DNA of 64,000 nucleotides, from positions 172,480-236,479 of the forward strand of contig JAFXVF010000013.1 of the NCBI GenBank assembly GCA_017524665.1, given 5' to 3'. A program made the position numbers and the translations under genes. The notes beneath the pieces are model-generated. The model saw nothing but the letters and a program-made list of their open reading frames with translations. It did not search any database and was not told the DNA's origin. Below, one piece after another: positions 35,992-44,596 of the stretch (positions are counted from its first letter, which is position 1; the number at the start of each line of letters is the position of its first letter). Origin of the DNA: Clostridia bacterium. GTDB lineage: Bacteria > Bacillota > Clostridia > TANB77 > CAG-508.

Positions 35992-36889
35992 TCATTCGAT
36001 ATTTGACAAGTCAAACGTTGGAACAAAAATTTCTTCATTGTCTCCGATGTCTTGTAAATAGCCGTTTTTAAGGTTTAGACTGTATAAATAATTTTCTATT
36101 TTTTCGTATTCTCTTATAGTTAATTTTCTATTTAAATCTGTATTAAAGGCTTTTGCCGTTGGGAAATATTGAGCCATTAAGCTTATGGCAGCTTTTCCAT
36201 CTAAATTTTCCTTAAACCAATCTAGAACTTTCATACTATTTTTTACATGATTTGGTAAAACTAAATGTCTTATAATTACACCTTTTTTTAGTATTCCATT
36301 TTCGAATTGTAAATCTCCTACCTGTTTTATCATTTCAAATATACTTTCTTTTGCATATGTAGAATAATCCTTTACATTTGAATATTTTTCTCCTAATTCG
36401 TCTTCCATGTATTTAAAGTCTGGCAAATAGATATCTATATAACCTTCTAGCATTTTTATTGTTTTTTTTAGCTCATATCCACTTGAATTATATACTATTG
36501 GAATCTTTAATCCTTCCGATTTTGCTATTTTTATTGCTTCGATAATTTGCGCTACATAAATTGTAGGCGAAACCAGATTAATGTTGTGTACTCCTCTTTC
36601 TTGTTGTCTTATGAAAATGTTTGCTAGTTTTTTAATTGATATTTCTTTTCCAAAACCTTCGTGGCTTATTTTATAATTTTGGCAAAAAACACAGCCTAAA
36701 TTGCAATTAGAAAAAAATACCGTCCCAGATCCATTTGTTCCACTTATGCATGGTTCTTCAAATTTATGTATTGATGCTAAAGCAACCTTCGGTAAAGCTC
36801 CAGCTCTACATCTTCCGAAGTTTTCCTTCTATTCTATTTACTTTACATCTATGTGGACATAGTTCACATGACTTTAATAAATCATCCAT
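35992..36889 (-). CDS. PflX-like radical SAM protein (CGG +1 frameshift)
   Basis: Radical SAM enzyme related to pyruvate formate-lyase activating enzymes (PflX/COG1313), function unknown. The N-terminus has two cysteine pairs (SCELCPHRCKVN); the first frame then reads GKLRKM and stops. The other frame, without any start codon, contains RCRAGALPKVALAS, FFSNCNLGCVFCQNY (the CxxxCxxC cluster) and continues to 35992. The junction is an in-frame CGG (36815-36817, CTT CGG A). Skipping the C gives GKL-Gly-RCRAGALPK, the conserved G-RCRAG block, and a 298-residue protein. The ATG at 36889 is used; a GTG at 36907 is possible. Confidence 0.92.
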
Positions 36890-36925
36890 TTTGAATTCTT
36901 CATCCACTTTCCTTGTTCATCTGCC

Positions 36926-39028
36926 TTATGTATTTGGTAATATATCTCCATCTGAGCAATGAATTGTTGCTTGAGATAAATAATCATTGCCTGTATTTTT
37001 GTTCATTTCATTCCATTGTGATTTTGTACCTGTATAAGTAACTTCTCTTAGATTATTACACTGGTAAAAGAATTTTGTTGGTATTTCTGAAATATTTGTT
37101 GGTAATTTTATTTTTTCCAATCCGTTATCAAAATACCCATTATCACTTGCGACAATCTCTCCAATGCTTCCATTAAATTCGATTTCTTTTATCATATTGC
37201 TCGATAAATATTGAAAAACTTCTACGTCTCCATTAAATACTAATTTATTTGAGTATACGCCAACCATTGGGCCATTTTCATTTATTGATACCTTCCCATT
37301 AAATGTTATAGCATTCATTAGTCCTCCTCCAAATGATGTGTAACTTGGATTGTATCCATTTTGGTAAAAGCTGTCATGTTTTAAAGAAATTGTTTTTCCT
37401 GTAATTGTTAAATTTTTAATATAGTAATTGCTTGATACAGTATTAAATCCTAATAAGACTTCATCTCCTTTAATTGTTCCAGTTTCAAGACTCTGGCACA
37501 CCCTAAAAACTCCATTAGTTGCGTTTGACATATCAATTTTTTTTCCTTCTATATAAAAGCTTTTCAACTTTTGGCAATAATAAAATTCTTGCCCTTTAAA
37601 TGTCATGTCTCCACCATATATATTTACAGTTTCTAGTTCGCTACACGAGTCAAATGCAGAAACTCCGCCATTTAATATATTGCTTGCATTTATTTCTACA
37701 TTTTTTAAACTTTTACCTCCAGAAAAAGCTCTATTACCTATAGAAATAGTATCCCCTTGTAGCTGAACGTATTCAAGATTAGGTGCAGAATCAAAAATTG
37801 ACTCATCTATCTTAATATCACTCGCATTTAGCTTTAATTCGCTTATCTTCTTTGTATCAGAAAATGCTGTTTGATGTATTGTACCTACTTTTTCAACCGT
37901 TTCTATTTTACCAGTTAACCCCTGCAAGCTTCTAAAAGCATATGCCGCTATTGTTTCTGTATTTCCTTCTATTATGACATTTCCTGTTAAACCAGTGCAA
38001 TAATTAAACGCATTTTCTCCCACTGTTTTAACACTTTTGGGGATAGTAAGTCCTCCTGTTAAGCCATAGCAATTGTCAAAAGCATTATTTCCTATTGTTG
38101 TGACTCCTTCTTCTATGGTTAACGTTCCTTTGAAATTACTCCAATATTTAAATGAGTCATTTGCAATTTTCTTTACTCCTCCACCTATTACTAAATTCCC
38201 TGCAAAATTTTTGCTTCCTCCAAATATGTTATTTGCATTCAGTTCATCTATGTTTGCATTTATTGTTAGATTGCCATTAAATCCGCTGCATCCAGAGAAT
38301 GCCGTGTTTACTATTTCAGTTACACTTTCTGGGATGGTTAAATCACCCGTAAAGCCACTGCATCCATAAAATGCACTTCCACCTATTGTTTTAACACCAT
38401 TTCCCAAATTTAGTGTTCCATTAAATCCACTACAGTTGTAAAATGCTCCAGCTTCGATTGTTGTTACACTATCTGGAATAATTAGGCTTCCTTTAAGATT
38501 GTTTTGACCCGCAAATGCTCCATTGCCTATTGTCTTTATCCCATTTGATATTTCTATTGCTTGTATATCAGTCCTTCCGCTAAACACACCTCCCATTATG
38601 GTATTCATAAATACACCATTTAGCATGTTTGGTATTACCACTAAATCAGTCTTGTTGCCAATATATTTAACTAATTTGTCTTCATCTACTATCCAGTCTG
38701 TTGGGTCTCCTTCAACTGGATCATATCCATATATTTGTTTGTCTAATGATTTTAATACATTATTTATTTCATTTTGTTCTTCTCCAACTTTTGCATTCCA
38801 TTTTGTTACTGTATTATTTGTTTTTGCAAATAAGCCATCCCCGCTTACACCTAATGATATTGCTACTCCTGCTAGAATGAGTAATACTATTACAGTAATT
38901 ACTAAAGCAATTAGAGTAATTCCGCTTATTTCATTTGTTAAATGAGGAATATGTTCTCGTTTGGTTAACACGTTTGCATTTAACATTTTTCGTTTGGCAT
39001 TTAGTATTTGACTTTTGTTTAATTTCAT
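36926..39028 (-). CDS. BspA-type leucine-rich-repeat surface protein with prepilin-like N-terminus
   Basis: Protein of 700 residues. After a basic leader it carries a prepilin-like helix (SGITLIALVITVIVLLILAG) and the block DGLFAKTNNTVTKWNAKVG, shared with two other proteins in this window. The rest consists of LRR_5 (BspA-like) repeats such as IPDSVTTIEAGAFYNCSGF, found in surface proteins of gut and oral bacteria that bind host matrix. The C-terminus is CSDGDILPNT. I chose the ATG at 39028, with AAAGGA upstream. No sorting signal is visible, so anchoring is probably through the N-terminal helix. Confidence 0.85.
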   Translation of the reverse strand: MKLNKSQILNAKRKMLNANVLTKREHIPHLTNEISGITLIALVITVIVLLILAGVAISLGVSGDGLFAKTNNTVTKWNAKVGEEQNEINNVLKSLDKQIYGYDPVEGDPTDWIVDEDKLVKYIGNKTDLVVIPNMLNGVFMNTIMGGVFSGRTDIQAIEISNGIKTIGNGAFAGQNNLKGSLIIPDSVTTIEAGAFYNCSGFNGTLNLGNGVKTIGGSAFYGCSGFTGDLTIPESVTEIVNTAFSGCSGFNGNLTINANIDELNANNIFGGSKNFAGNLVIGGGVKKIANDSFKYWSNFKGTLTIEEGVTTIGNNAFDNCYGLTGGLTIPKSVKTVGENAFNYCTGLTGNVIIEGNTETIAAYAFRSLQGLTGKIETVEKVGTIHQTAFSDTKKISELKLNASDIKIDESIFDSAPNLEYVQLQGDTISIGNRAFSGGKSLKNVEINASNILNGGVSAFDSCSELETVNIYGGDMTFKGQEFYYCQKLKSFYIEGKKIDMSNATNGVFRVCQSLETGTIKGDEVLLGFNTVSSNYYIKNLTITGKTISLKHDSFYQNGYNPSYTSFGGGLMNAITFNGKVSINENGPMVGVYSNKLVFNGDVEVFQYLSSNMIKEIEFNGSIGEIVASDNGYFDNGLEKIKLPTNISEIPTKFFYQCNNLREVTYTGTKSQWNEMNKNTGNDYLSQATIHCSDGDILPNT

Positions 39029-39205
39029 TTTTTTAATTCCTTTCGTTTTTCTTGGCACTGGTATACACTCTAGTCTGCGCTTACAATATACACCATATCA
39101 TTCGTTTTTCTTCTGGTTCTTTTTCCTGTGCTTATATTATTTTATACATAATTATTCATATTTTCAATCTTTTTTTATTACGTTTTGATTACAAATTGAA
39201 CCTGT

Positions 39206-39904
39206 TCATTCTCTAATTTCTTTTGCTAATTTTCCAATTGCTTTTGTTTCAATACGTGATACATAAGATCTGCTAATCCCCATCATTTCTGCAATTTCAT
39301 TTTGTGTTTTCGGCTTATTCCCATCTAGTCCAAAACGAAGTTCTAATATATTTCTCTCACGAGGTTTTAAGAAGTCTTTCATTTTTTTATATAATAATTT
39401 AATTTTCATTTTTATATCAATTTCGTCTTCTATACTTTTTTCATCATTTTCTAAAATATCTATAAGCGTGATTTCGTTGTCATCTTTGTCTTTGCCTATT
39501 GGCTCATTTAAATATACTTCTGCTCCTAGCTTTTTTGTGCTTCTTAAATGCATTAAAATTTCGTTGTCTATACATCTTGAAACATATGTAGCAAGTCTTA
39601 CACCCTTTGCTGGGTCAAAGCTATTTATTCCCTTAATCAGTCCTATCGTACCAATAGAAATCAAATCGTCATTATCAACTCGGCTTGCATTATATTTTTT
39701 ACACACATGTGCAACTAATCTTAGGTTTCTTTCAATTAATATGTTTCTTGCCTCTTCATCTCCTTGTTTAAATCTTTCAAGATAATATTTTTCCTCTTCA
39801 GCCTTAAGCGCTTCAGGAAATAAATTACTGCTTTGAATATATGCCACAAGAAAAACCGCTGAATTTAAAAAAGCAAGAAATCCAGAAATAGAAAGAGCTA
39901 ACAT
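39206..39904 (-). CDS. sigK: RNA polymerase sporulation sigma factor K
   Basis: Late mother-cell sigma factor of 232 residues. The N-terminal hydrophobic pro-sequence is followed by region 2 (NLRLVAHVCKKYN, DDLISIGTIGLIKGINSFD, RLATYVSRCIDNEILMHLR) and region 4 (LKPRERNILELRFGL, QNEIAEMMGISRSYVSRIE). The gene is continuous, with no skin-type interruption and no in-frame CGG. The pro-sequence suggests proteolytic activation. It lies upstream of no operon partner and follows the OLE RNA/oapA unit on the same strand. Confidence 0.94.
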   Translation of the reverse strand: MLALSISGFLAFLNSAVFLVAYIQSSNLFPEALKAEEEKYYLERFKQGDEEARNILIERNLRLVAHVCKKYNASRVDNDDLISIGTIGLIKGINSFDPAKGVRLATYVSRCIDNEILMHLRSTKKLGAEVYLNEPIGKDKDDNEITLIDILENDEKSIEDEIDIKMKIKLLYKKMKDFLKPRERNILELRFGLDGNKPKTQNEIAEMMGISRSYVSRIETKAIGKLAKEIRE

Positions 39905-39968
39905 AAATGCACCCCCATTTTCTATACATACTAAGTATATGTAATAGAAAAATGAAAGTGCATGGTCT

Positions 39969-40535
39969 TTATTTTTTTACAGGTGAAATATATGAAATAA
40001 CCTTTCCTACTCTTCCTATAATTTTTTCTGATTTATTTACTGCAATTGTTTTGCCAATTGCCTTTCCAGTTACCGTTATTGATGCTACAAGTGCTCCCAT
40101 TATTAGTGAAACTATTGTTACTGGTAAGTTGAATGTTGCAGCTATTTGCATTGCAACTAAAGCTGATATAGAACCTGAAATAATTCCACAAACATCTCCT
40201 ACTACGTCATTACAAACACTTGAAACTTTGTCTGCATATTTTACTAATCTTATTGCTTCTGCTGCTCCTCTTACCTTTTTAGTTGCTTGTGCATGGAATA
40301 CCACTTCATCTGCAGAAGCTACTGACATTCCAACCATATCTGAGCATATACCTATTACTACTATAAGTATTAGGATTGCTATTGCAAATCCTAAATTTAA
40401 ATTTTGAATTGTTGTATCTGCTATTGCTCCAATTATCAATGCTAGCACGAATGTAGTAATGCAAATTATCCAAATCCAACTATTGTTTTTCTTTTTCTTC
40501 TCTTCTTTTGGCTTCTTTTTAACTTCTTCTATCAA
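39969..40535 (-). CDS. oapA: OLE-RNA-associated protein OapA
   Basis: Membrane protein of 188 residues with a lysine-rich N-terminus (KKKPKEEKKKKNN), two helices (about residues 22-42 and 48-68), the conserved GICSDMVGMSVASADE block, and KVSSVCNDVVGDVCGIISGS, then two more hydrophobic segments. OapA binds the giant OLE RNA and recruits it to the membrane; the complex has been linked to alcohol, cold and magnesium stress in alkaliphilic bacilli. The OLE RNA candidate lies directly upstream on the same strand, the standard arrangement. Confidence 0.85.
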   Translation of the reverse strand: MIEEVKKKPKEEKKKKNNSWIWIICITTFVLALIIGAIADTTIQNLNLGFAIAILILIVVIGICSDMVGMSVASADEVVFHAQATKKVRGAAEAIRLVKYADKVSSVCNDVVGDVCGIISGSISALVAMQIAATFNLPVTIVSLIMGALVASITVTGKAIGKTIAVNKSEKIIGRVGKVISYISPVKK

Positions 40536-40544
40536 TTGTATTCA

Positions 40545-41110
40545 ATCCTTTATATAAAAAAATAAGTTACGATAGCACATTAGGTAAATTTTGCGGCTTA
40601 GGTCAAGCAAGATTTCCTAGCAAATTACCATCTGTTTCCAGGATGGCAGTTTCCTTTTAAAACCTGCTACTTTGAGTCGCTTGTGGCAAATCAAAGTTGC
40701 CTGATTACCACTTAGTCCACACCTCAATCCCTAATATACCCGAGTAATCTCGACAGTCTAGAGGATTTCCCAAACGAAGTTATGATTTATTCTTTATCCG
40801 CTTTTGCAAGAATAATTTCAAACTTTCGTTATCCGCTATTCCCACTCACGGCAAGCTACACTATTAATATTTTATATATACTAATAGGTTTTCATTCTAT
40901 GTGTTGCCACTTTAGAATGCCTATGCGAACCAAGGCTACACGTTTGTATGCCATTACAAGTGAACCCCAATTCTCATTCATATGTCGCCCCAATCTGGGC
41001 GAAAGAAGCAAACATATGAAAGTTTCAACGATATGCTCTTTAATGGATTTTTAGCCCCATCTTTGGAATAAATACTCCGACTAGAATACTGCACCGTAAC
41101 AAAGTATATT
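40545..41110 (-). ncRNA. ole: OLE RNA (ornate large extremophilic RNA)
   Basis: A gene-free 600-base stretch of higher G+C than other intergenic DNA, lying immediately upstream of oapA on the same strand. It contains many local inverted repeats, for example TCGCCCCAATCTGGGCGA, CTTTGAGTCGC..CAAAG and CCATCTGTTTCCAGGATGG. Size, position and strand match OLE RNA, which is about 600 bases and cotranscribed with oapA. No protein of sensible composition is encoded. Exact ends were not determined. The identification rests on context and structure, not on a remembered sequence alignment. Confidence 0.75.
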
Positions 41111-41132
41111 GTAACATATTTATTTATAAATT

Positions 41133-43367
41133 TCAAATATTCTGATTATTTGCCGTTGCTTTTTCTTGTGAAATTAACCAATTTACTAGTTCGCCATTAT
41201 TTTCTATATATTTGTCTAGTGTTTGTACGTGGCTTTTAGCAGAATCAACCGCATAACTTTGCACTAGATCAGGATATTTTTTTGCGTAGGCATCTGCCAT
41301 TGACTTATTTCCATATTCTTTGTTTGTTCCGGTTTGATAGGTATCTATATCCCAATAAAATTTTATAGGACATGGCGGTTCTCCTAAATAAGACATTTGT
41401 TGCCATTCTTTTTTTAGATAAGGATTTGATAATATTAGTGCTGCTGAAAAAATGTTCTCATCCTTTAAAAGCATTAGTGTATCAAAGGCATTTCTTGCAC
41501 CATAGCTAAATCCTGTTATTGAAATTTTATTTGTATTAATGCTATATGGTACGTTTATGCCATCAATTTTGCTTGCTTTAACATTTTCAATTATTTGTTT
41601 TGTTGTTTCCTTGTTTACATCATTTCCTTTTATTACTATTACAATTGCATTTGGACTTGACGTTCCATTCTTCAAGTATTTTGCTATAGACATATTCTCT
41701 ACATTCTCATCTGTCATTTTGTCCAAATCGACCCATCCATGGTGTGCAATTATAAGTGGAATATTTTCGTATGTATCAACATCATCTATGTGTGGTATAT
41801 ACACATAACACTCGTTTCCTCCTATTTTAGTCCATCCATTGTAGTATCCTTCAAGTTTTGGTTGTGAGTGTGGCTCATCTTGTTTCTGTATATTACCTGT
41901 AAGCCATTCTACCGAATCGCTTGTACTTGGTAAATATATTTCAGGTATTTGCGAGTGTGCACTTAGTTTACTTGGTATTTCCAGTGAAACATTTGAAGGA
42001 AGTTGCCCATTTTTATAATATGCTTGCCAACTTTCTCTGTATTTTTTGCTGTCGGATGATTCAAAATAAATTCTTGTATCACATTTTATATCAGTTTTTG
42101 GATAGTCTTGAGGAGATACTAGCACTGCTCTGTAAAACATGCCTGGATAAGATCTTATAGTTTGTAGTGCTGATGCAGCTCCTAAGCTATATCCTGTAAT
42201 AGAAATACGGTTTGTATCAATTTTAAATCCTTTTTCGTTTCCTTCTTGGAGCATGTGTTTAACTGTTGCAACAACTTCTGCAGATGGCATTGTCCATCCA
42301 TTCTTTGCTGCTTCCGGATATCTTGGTGCAACTACAATAGCATTTGGTAAAGTATTTTCATTTGAAATATATTTAGGTAAACTATTAGATGCAACGGCTT
42401 CTAAACTGCTTCCCTCGTATTTTCCATGTAGGTAAACAATTAATGGAATGTCTTGATATGTTCCAACAAGTTCAATGTCTGGTACATAAACCCAATAATC
42501 TATTGTTGTTCCCTTATATGTGCCTTCGTCTTCAATAGTAAATTTTGATGTATATATGCCCCCAATGTTTTTTTCTTTTTCATTTACAGTTACACTTATC
42601 TCTGTTTCTGTTCCGTCTCTCATTTTCGCCCTTATTATAGTTTGTCCACTACCTACTCCAGTTATCTTGCCAGAATTGTCTACTGTTGCAATACTTGGAT
42701 TGTCACTCGTATATGTAATATTATTATCTATATTTGTATTAGTTTGATTTTCGTATTTTACCTGAATTTGTTTATCGCTTCCACTAGTAAGAGTTACATT
42801 CTTATCAACAATTGTGGCTTTGCCAGTGTCTGGTTTTGGGTTGTTTGTTTTTGGTTCATCATTCCCTTGGCCTACTTGATTATTTGATACTGTTTGATTT
42901 TGTGGTGAGCCTCCTCCTCCAGAACCTCCTCGGGAGCTTCCACCTGAACTTGCTCCTGAACTTAAACTTGAACTTGAGCTTTCTCCAGTCATACTCATAA
43001 AGAAACTTCCTGTCAATTTCCATATTCCATAGGCACCTAAAATAATAATACCCGCAATTGCAAGGCCTATCAATTTTGTTTTTAATTTTGCAGCCTCTTC
43101 TGGCGTTGACATCATATATTTTAATCCTATTATTAGCAATCCGATTAATATAATAACTGCTCCTATTGTTGTTAATATGTTTGCAAGGCCTTCCACCATG
43201 CCTCTTGTGGCAGATACAGGAATAAGATTACCTCCAACATTTTCACCTGTTGAAAGAAAATGTCCAGCATCACCTGCAATTTCTCCCCAACCAAAAGCAT
43301 AGCATGGTAAGGTGTATGCAAATAAAAAAATAATAAAAATTGTTATTATTAAAACTAATTTTTTCAT
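41133..43367 (-). CDS. Surface protein: VirB2-like helices, Big2 domain and two tandem esterase domains
   Basis: Protein of 744 residues with an unusual layout. A signal peptide and two helices resemble a VirB2/TrbC pilin (ANILTTIGAVIILIGLLII, then YMMSTPEEAAKLKTKLIG). A Ser/Gly-rich linker follows (about 130-160), then a Big2 Ig-like domain (about 185-265), and two alpha/beta-hydrolase domains of the PHB-depolymerase/feruloyl-esterase type, each with a nucleophile elbow: SITGYSLGAASAL and SITGFSYGARNAF. Both have VPLIVYLHGK / IPLIIAHHGW oxyanion-type segments. It probably hydrolyses ester-linked groups on polysaccharides at the cell surface. The two esterase copies differ enough to suggest different substrates. 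Confidence 0.8.
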   Translation of the reverse strand: MKKLVLIITIFIIFLFAYTLPCYAFGWGEIAGDAGHFLSTGENVGGNLIPVSATRGMVEGLANILTTIGAVIILIGLLIIGLKYMMSTPEEAAKLKTKLIGLAIAGIIILGAYGIWKLTGSFFMSMTGESSSSSLSSGASSGGSSRGGSGGGGSPQNQTVSNNQVGQGNDEPKTNNPKPDTGKATIVDKNVTLTSGSDKQIQVKYENQTNTNIDNNITYTSDNPSIATVDNSGKITGVGSGQTIIRAKMRDGTETEISVTVNEKEKNIGGIYTSKFTIEDEGTYKGTTIDYWVYVPDIELVGTYQDIPLIVYLHGKYEGSSLEAVASNSLPKYISNENTLPNAIVVAPRYPEAAKNGWTMPSAEVVATVKHMLQEGNEKGFKIDTNRISITGYSLGAASALQTIRSYPGMFYRAVLVSPQDYPKTDIKCDTRIYFESSDSKKYRESWQAYYKNGQLPSNVSLEIPSKLSAHSQIPEIYLPSTSDSVEWLTGNIQKQDEPHSQPKLEGYYNGWTKIGGNECYVYIPHIDDVDTYENIPLIIAHHGWVDLDKMTDENVENMSIAKYLKNGTSSPNAIVIVIKGNDVNKETTKQIIENVKASKIDGINVPYSINTNKISITGFSYGARNAFDTLMLLKDENIFSAALILSNPYLKKEWQQMSYLGEPPCPIKFYWDIDTYQTGTNKEYGNKSMADAYAKKYPDLVQSYAVDSAKSHVQTLDKYIENNGELVNWLISQEKATANNQNI

Positions 43368-43497
43368 ATAATACTCCCATTTTTTCTTATGATTATATTA
43401 TCACATTTTTCTTTCTGATACAAGATAAAATAATCTATTTGCTTCTATTAATAGTAATTTTAGCATACAATTAATTAAACAATTTTGGAGTTAATTT

Positions 43498-44293
43498 ATG
43501 TATTACATTTTAAATATTTTATATGGTATCCTTATTGGCATTGGAGCAATAATTCCCGGAATTAGCAGTGGTGTTTTATGTGTAATTCTCGGCATTTACG
43601 AGCATCTTATAGATAGTATCATAGATTTCTTTTCTGATGTAAAAGGTAATTTCATGTTTCTTTTTCCCATTGGCTTAGGAATTTCTATTGGTGTTTTTTT
43701 GTTTGGAAACGTTCTAAGGCTTCTATATTCAAATTATAATGTAATTGTATCTTTTTTCTTTTTTGGATTAATTTTAGGAAGTATTCACAAAATAATTAAA
43801 GAGTCCCGGTATTAAGAAATTTAAATGGTCTTATGCTCTTGCTTTTGGAATTACCTTTTTGCTTGGTATCGTCATGGTAGCTGTTGAACGTTCATGTGCG
43901 TTATCTACGAATTTCCCTTCATCTTCTAGTTCTTTAGTTTTCACAGGATTTGCTATGTCTTTTGGAGTCATAATTCCTGGAGTCAGTAGTACGGTAATTT
44001 TAATGTTATTAGGGAAATATAGTACATATTTGAATGCTATTTCAAGCTTAAATTTTAGTGTACTACTGCCTATGGGAATTGGTTTAATTATAGGATCATT
44101 TTTACTTTTATTTTTTATTAAGTATTTATTTAAATTTTATAAAAGTATTGCATTTGCCACTATAGTAGGATTTATGTTAGGCTCTATCCCTGTCATGACA
44201 CCTCATGTAACCAGCATTTATGCCTTGATATTAGGAACCTTTGCCCTATTTTTAGGCTTTTATACAACTTTAAAGCTCAGTGCCTTGCACTGA
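43498..44293 (+). CDS. popT: DUF368 undecaprenyl-phosphate translocase-like protein (CGG +1 frameshift)
   Basis: Polytopic membrane protein of the DUF368 family, members of which recycle the C55-phosphate lipid carrier across the membrane (PopT). The internal repeat is visible: IGAIIPGISSGVLCVILGIY and FGVIIPGVSSTVILMLLGKY. The first frame stops after IKESRY; the second begins within KKFKWSYALAFGITF. The junction is an in-frame CGG (43807-43809, TCC CGG T). Skipping the C gives ES-Gly-IKKFKWSYALAFG and a 264-residue protein. This is the only frameshifted gene on the plus strand, and the extra C is on its own coding strand. It converges on the RNHCP gene. Confidence 0.93.
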
Positions 44294-44297
44294 GCTT
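44272..44297. terminator. Bidirectional terminator containing both stop codons
   Basis: Twelve-base arms (AAAGCTCAGTGC and GCACTGAGCTTT) around a two-base centre. The stop codons of the plus-strand DUF368 gene (44291) and the minus-strand RNHCP gene (44277) both lie within the stem, so the palindrome also encodes the last residues of both proteins. Confidence 0.8.
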
Positions 44298-44582
44298 TAT
44301 TATTTCTTCCATATTATCATCTTTAGCTGCTTTGTTCTTTCGAATCATTCCGCATTTTTTGCATTTAAATATAATTACATATCCTTTTTTACTATCAATT
44401 TCAATACCTATTGGTTCTAAAATTCCATGGCATTCTTCACTTCTGTCCCCAGGATTTACATCAACATGTTTGGAATGTAAGCAATGTGGGCAATGGTTTC
44501 TGCATGAATAGCCGAGCTTTGGAACTTCTTTTCCGCAATTGTCGCATATAAATTCTTCATCTATTTCCGTAAACTTTCTCAT
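44277..44582 (-). CDS. RNHCP domain zinc-ribbon protein
   Basis: Small protein of 101 residues with five to six Cys pairs: FICDNCGKEVP, SCRNHCPHCLHSKHVDVNPGDR, EECHGILEPIG and FKCKKCGMIRKNK. The RNHCPHC core and PGDR define the RNHCP family, proposed to bind nucleic acid or metal; its function is unknown. It overlaps the convergent DUF368 gene by 17 bases. Confidence 0.9.
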   Translation of the reverse strand: MRKFTEIDEEFICDNCGKEVPKLGYSCRNHCPHCLHSKHVDVNPGDRSEECHGILEPIGIEIDSKKGYVIIFKCKKCGMIRKNKAAKDDNMEEIIKLSARH

Positions 44583-44596
44583 TTTACTTCCTCTTT

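Noticed and set aside
38073..38945. Plus-strand frames opposite the LRR gene
   Set aside because: These open frames are shadows of the repeat-rich minus-strand gene, with no ribosome-binding sites and no family resemblance.
40782..41054. A 90-residue plus-strand frame in the OLE region
   Set aside because: Cysteine- and arginine-rich composition, no ribosome-binding site, and it overlaps the structured RNA.
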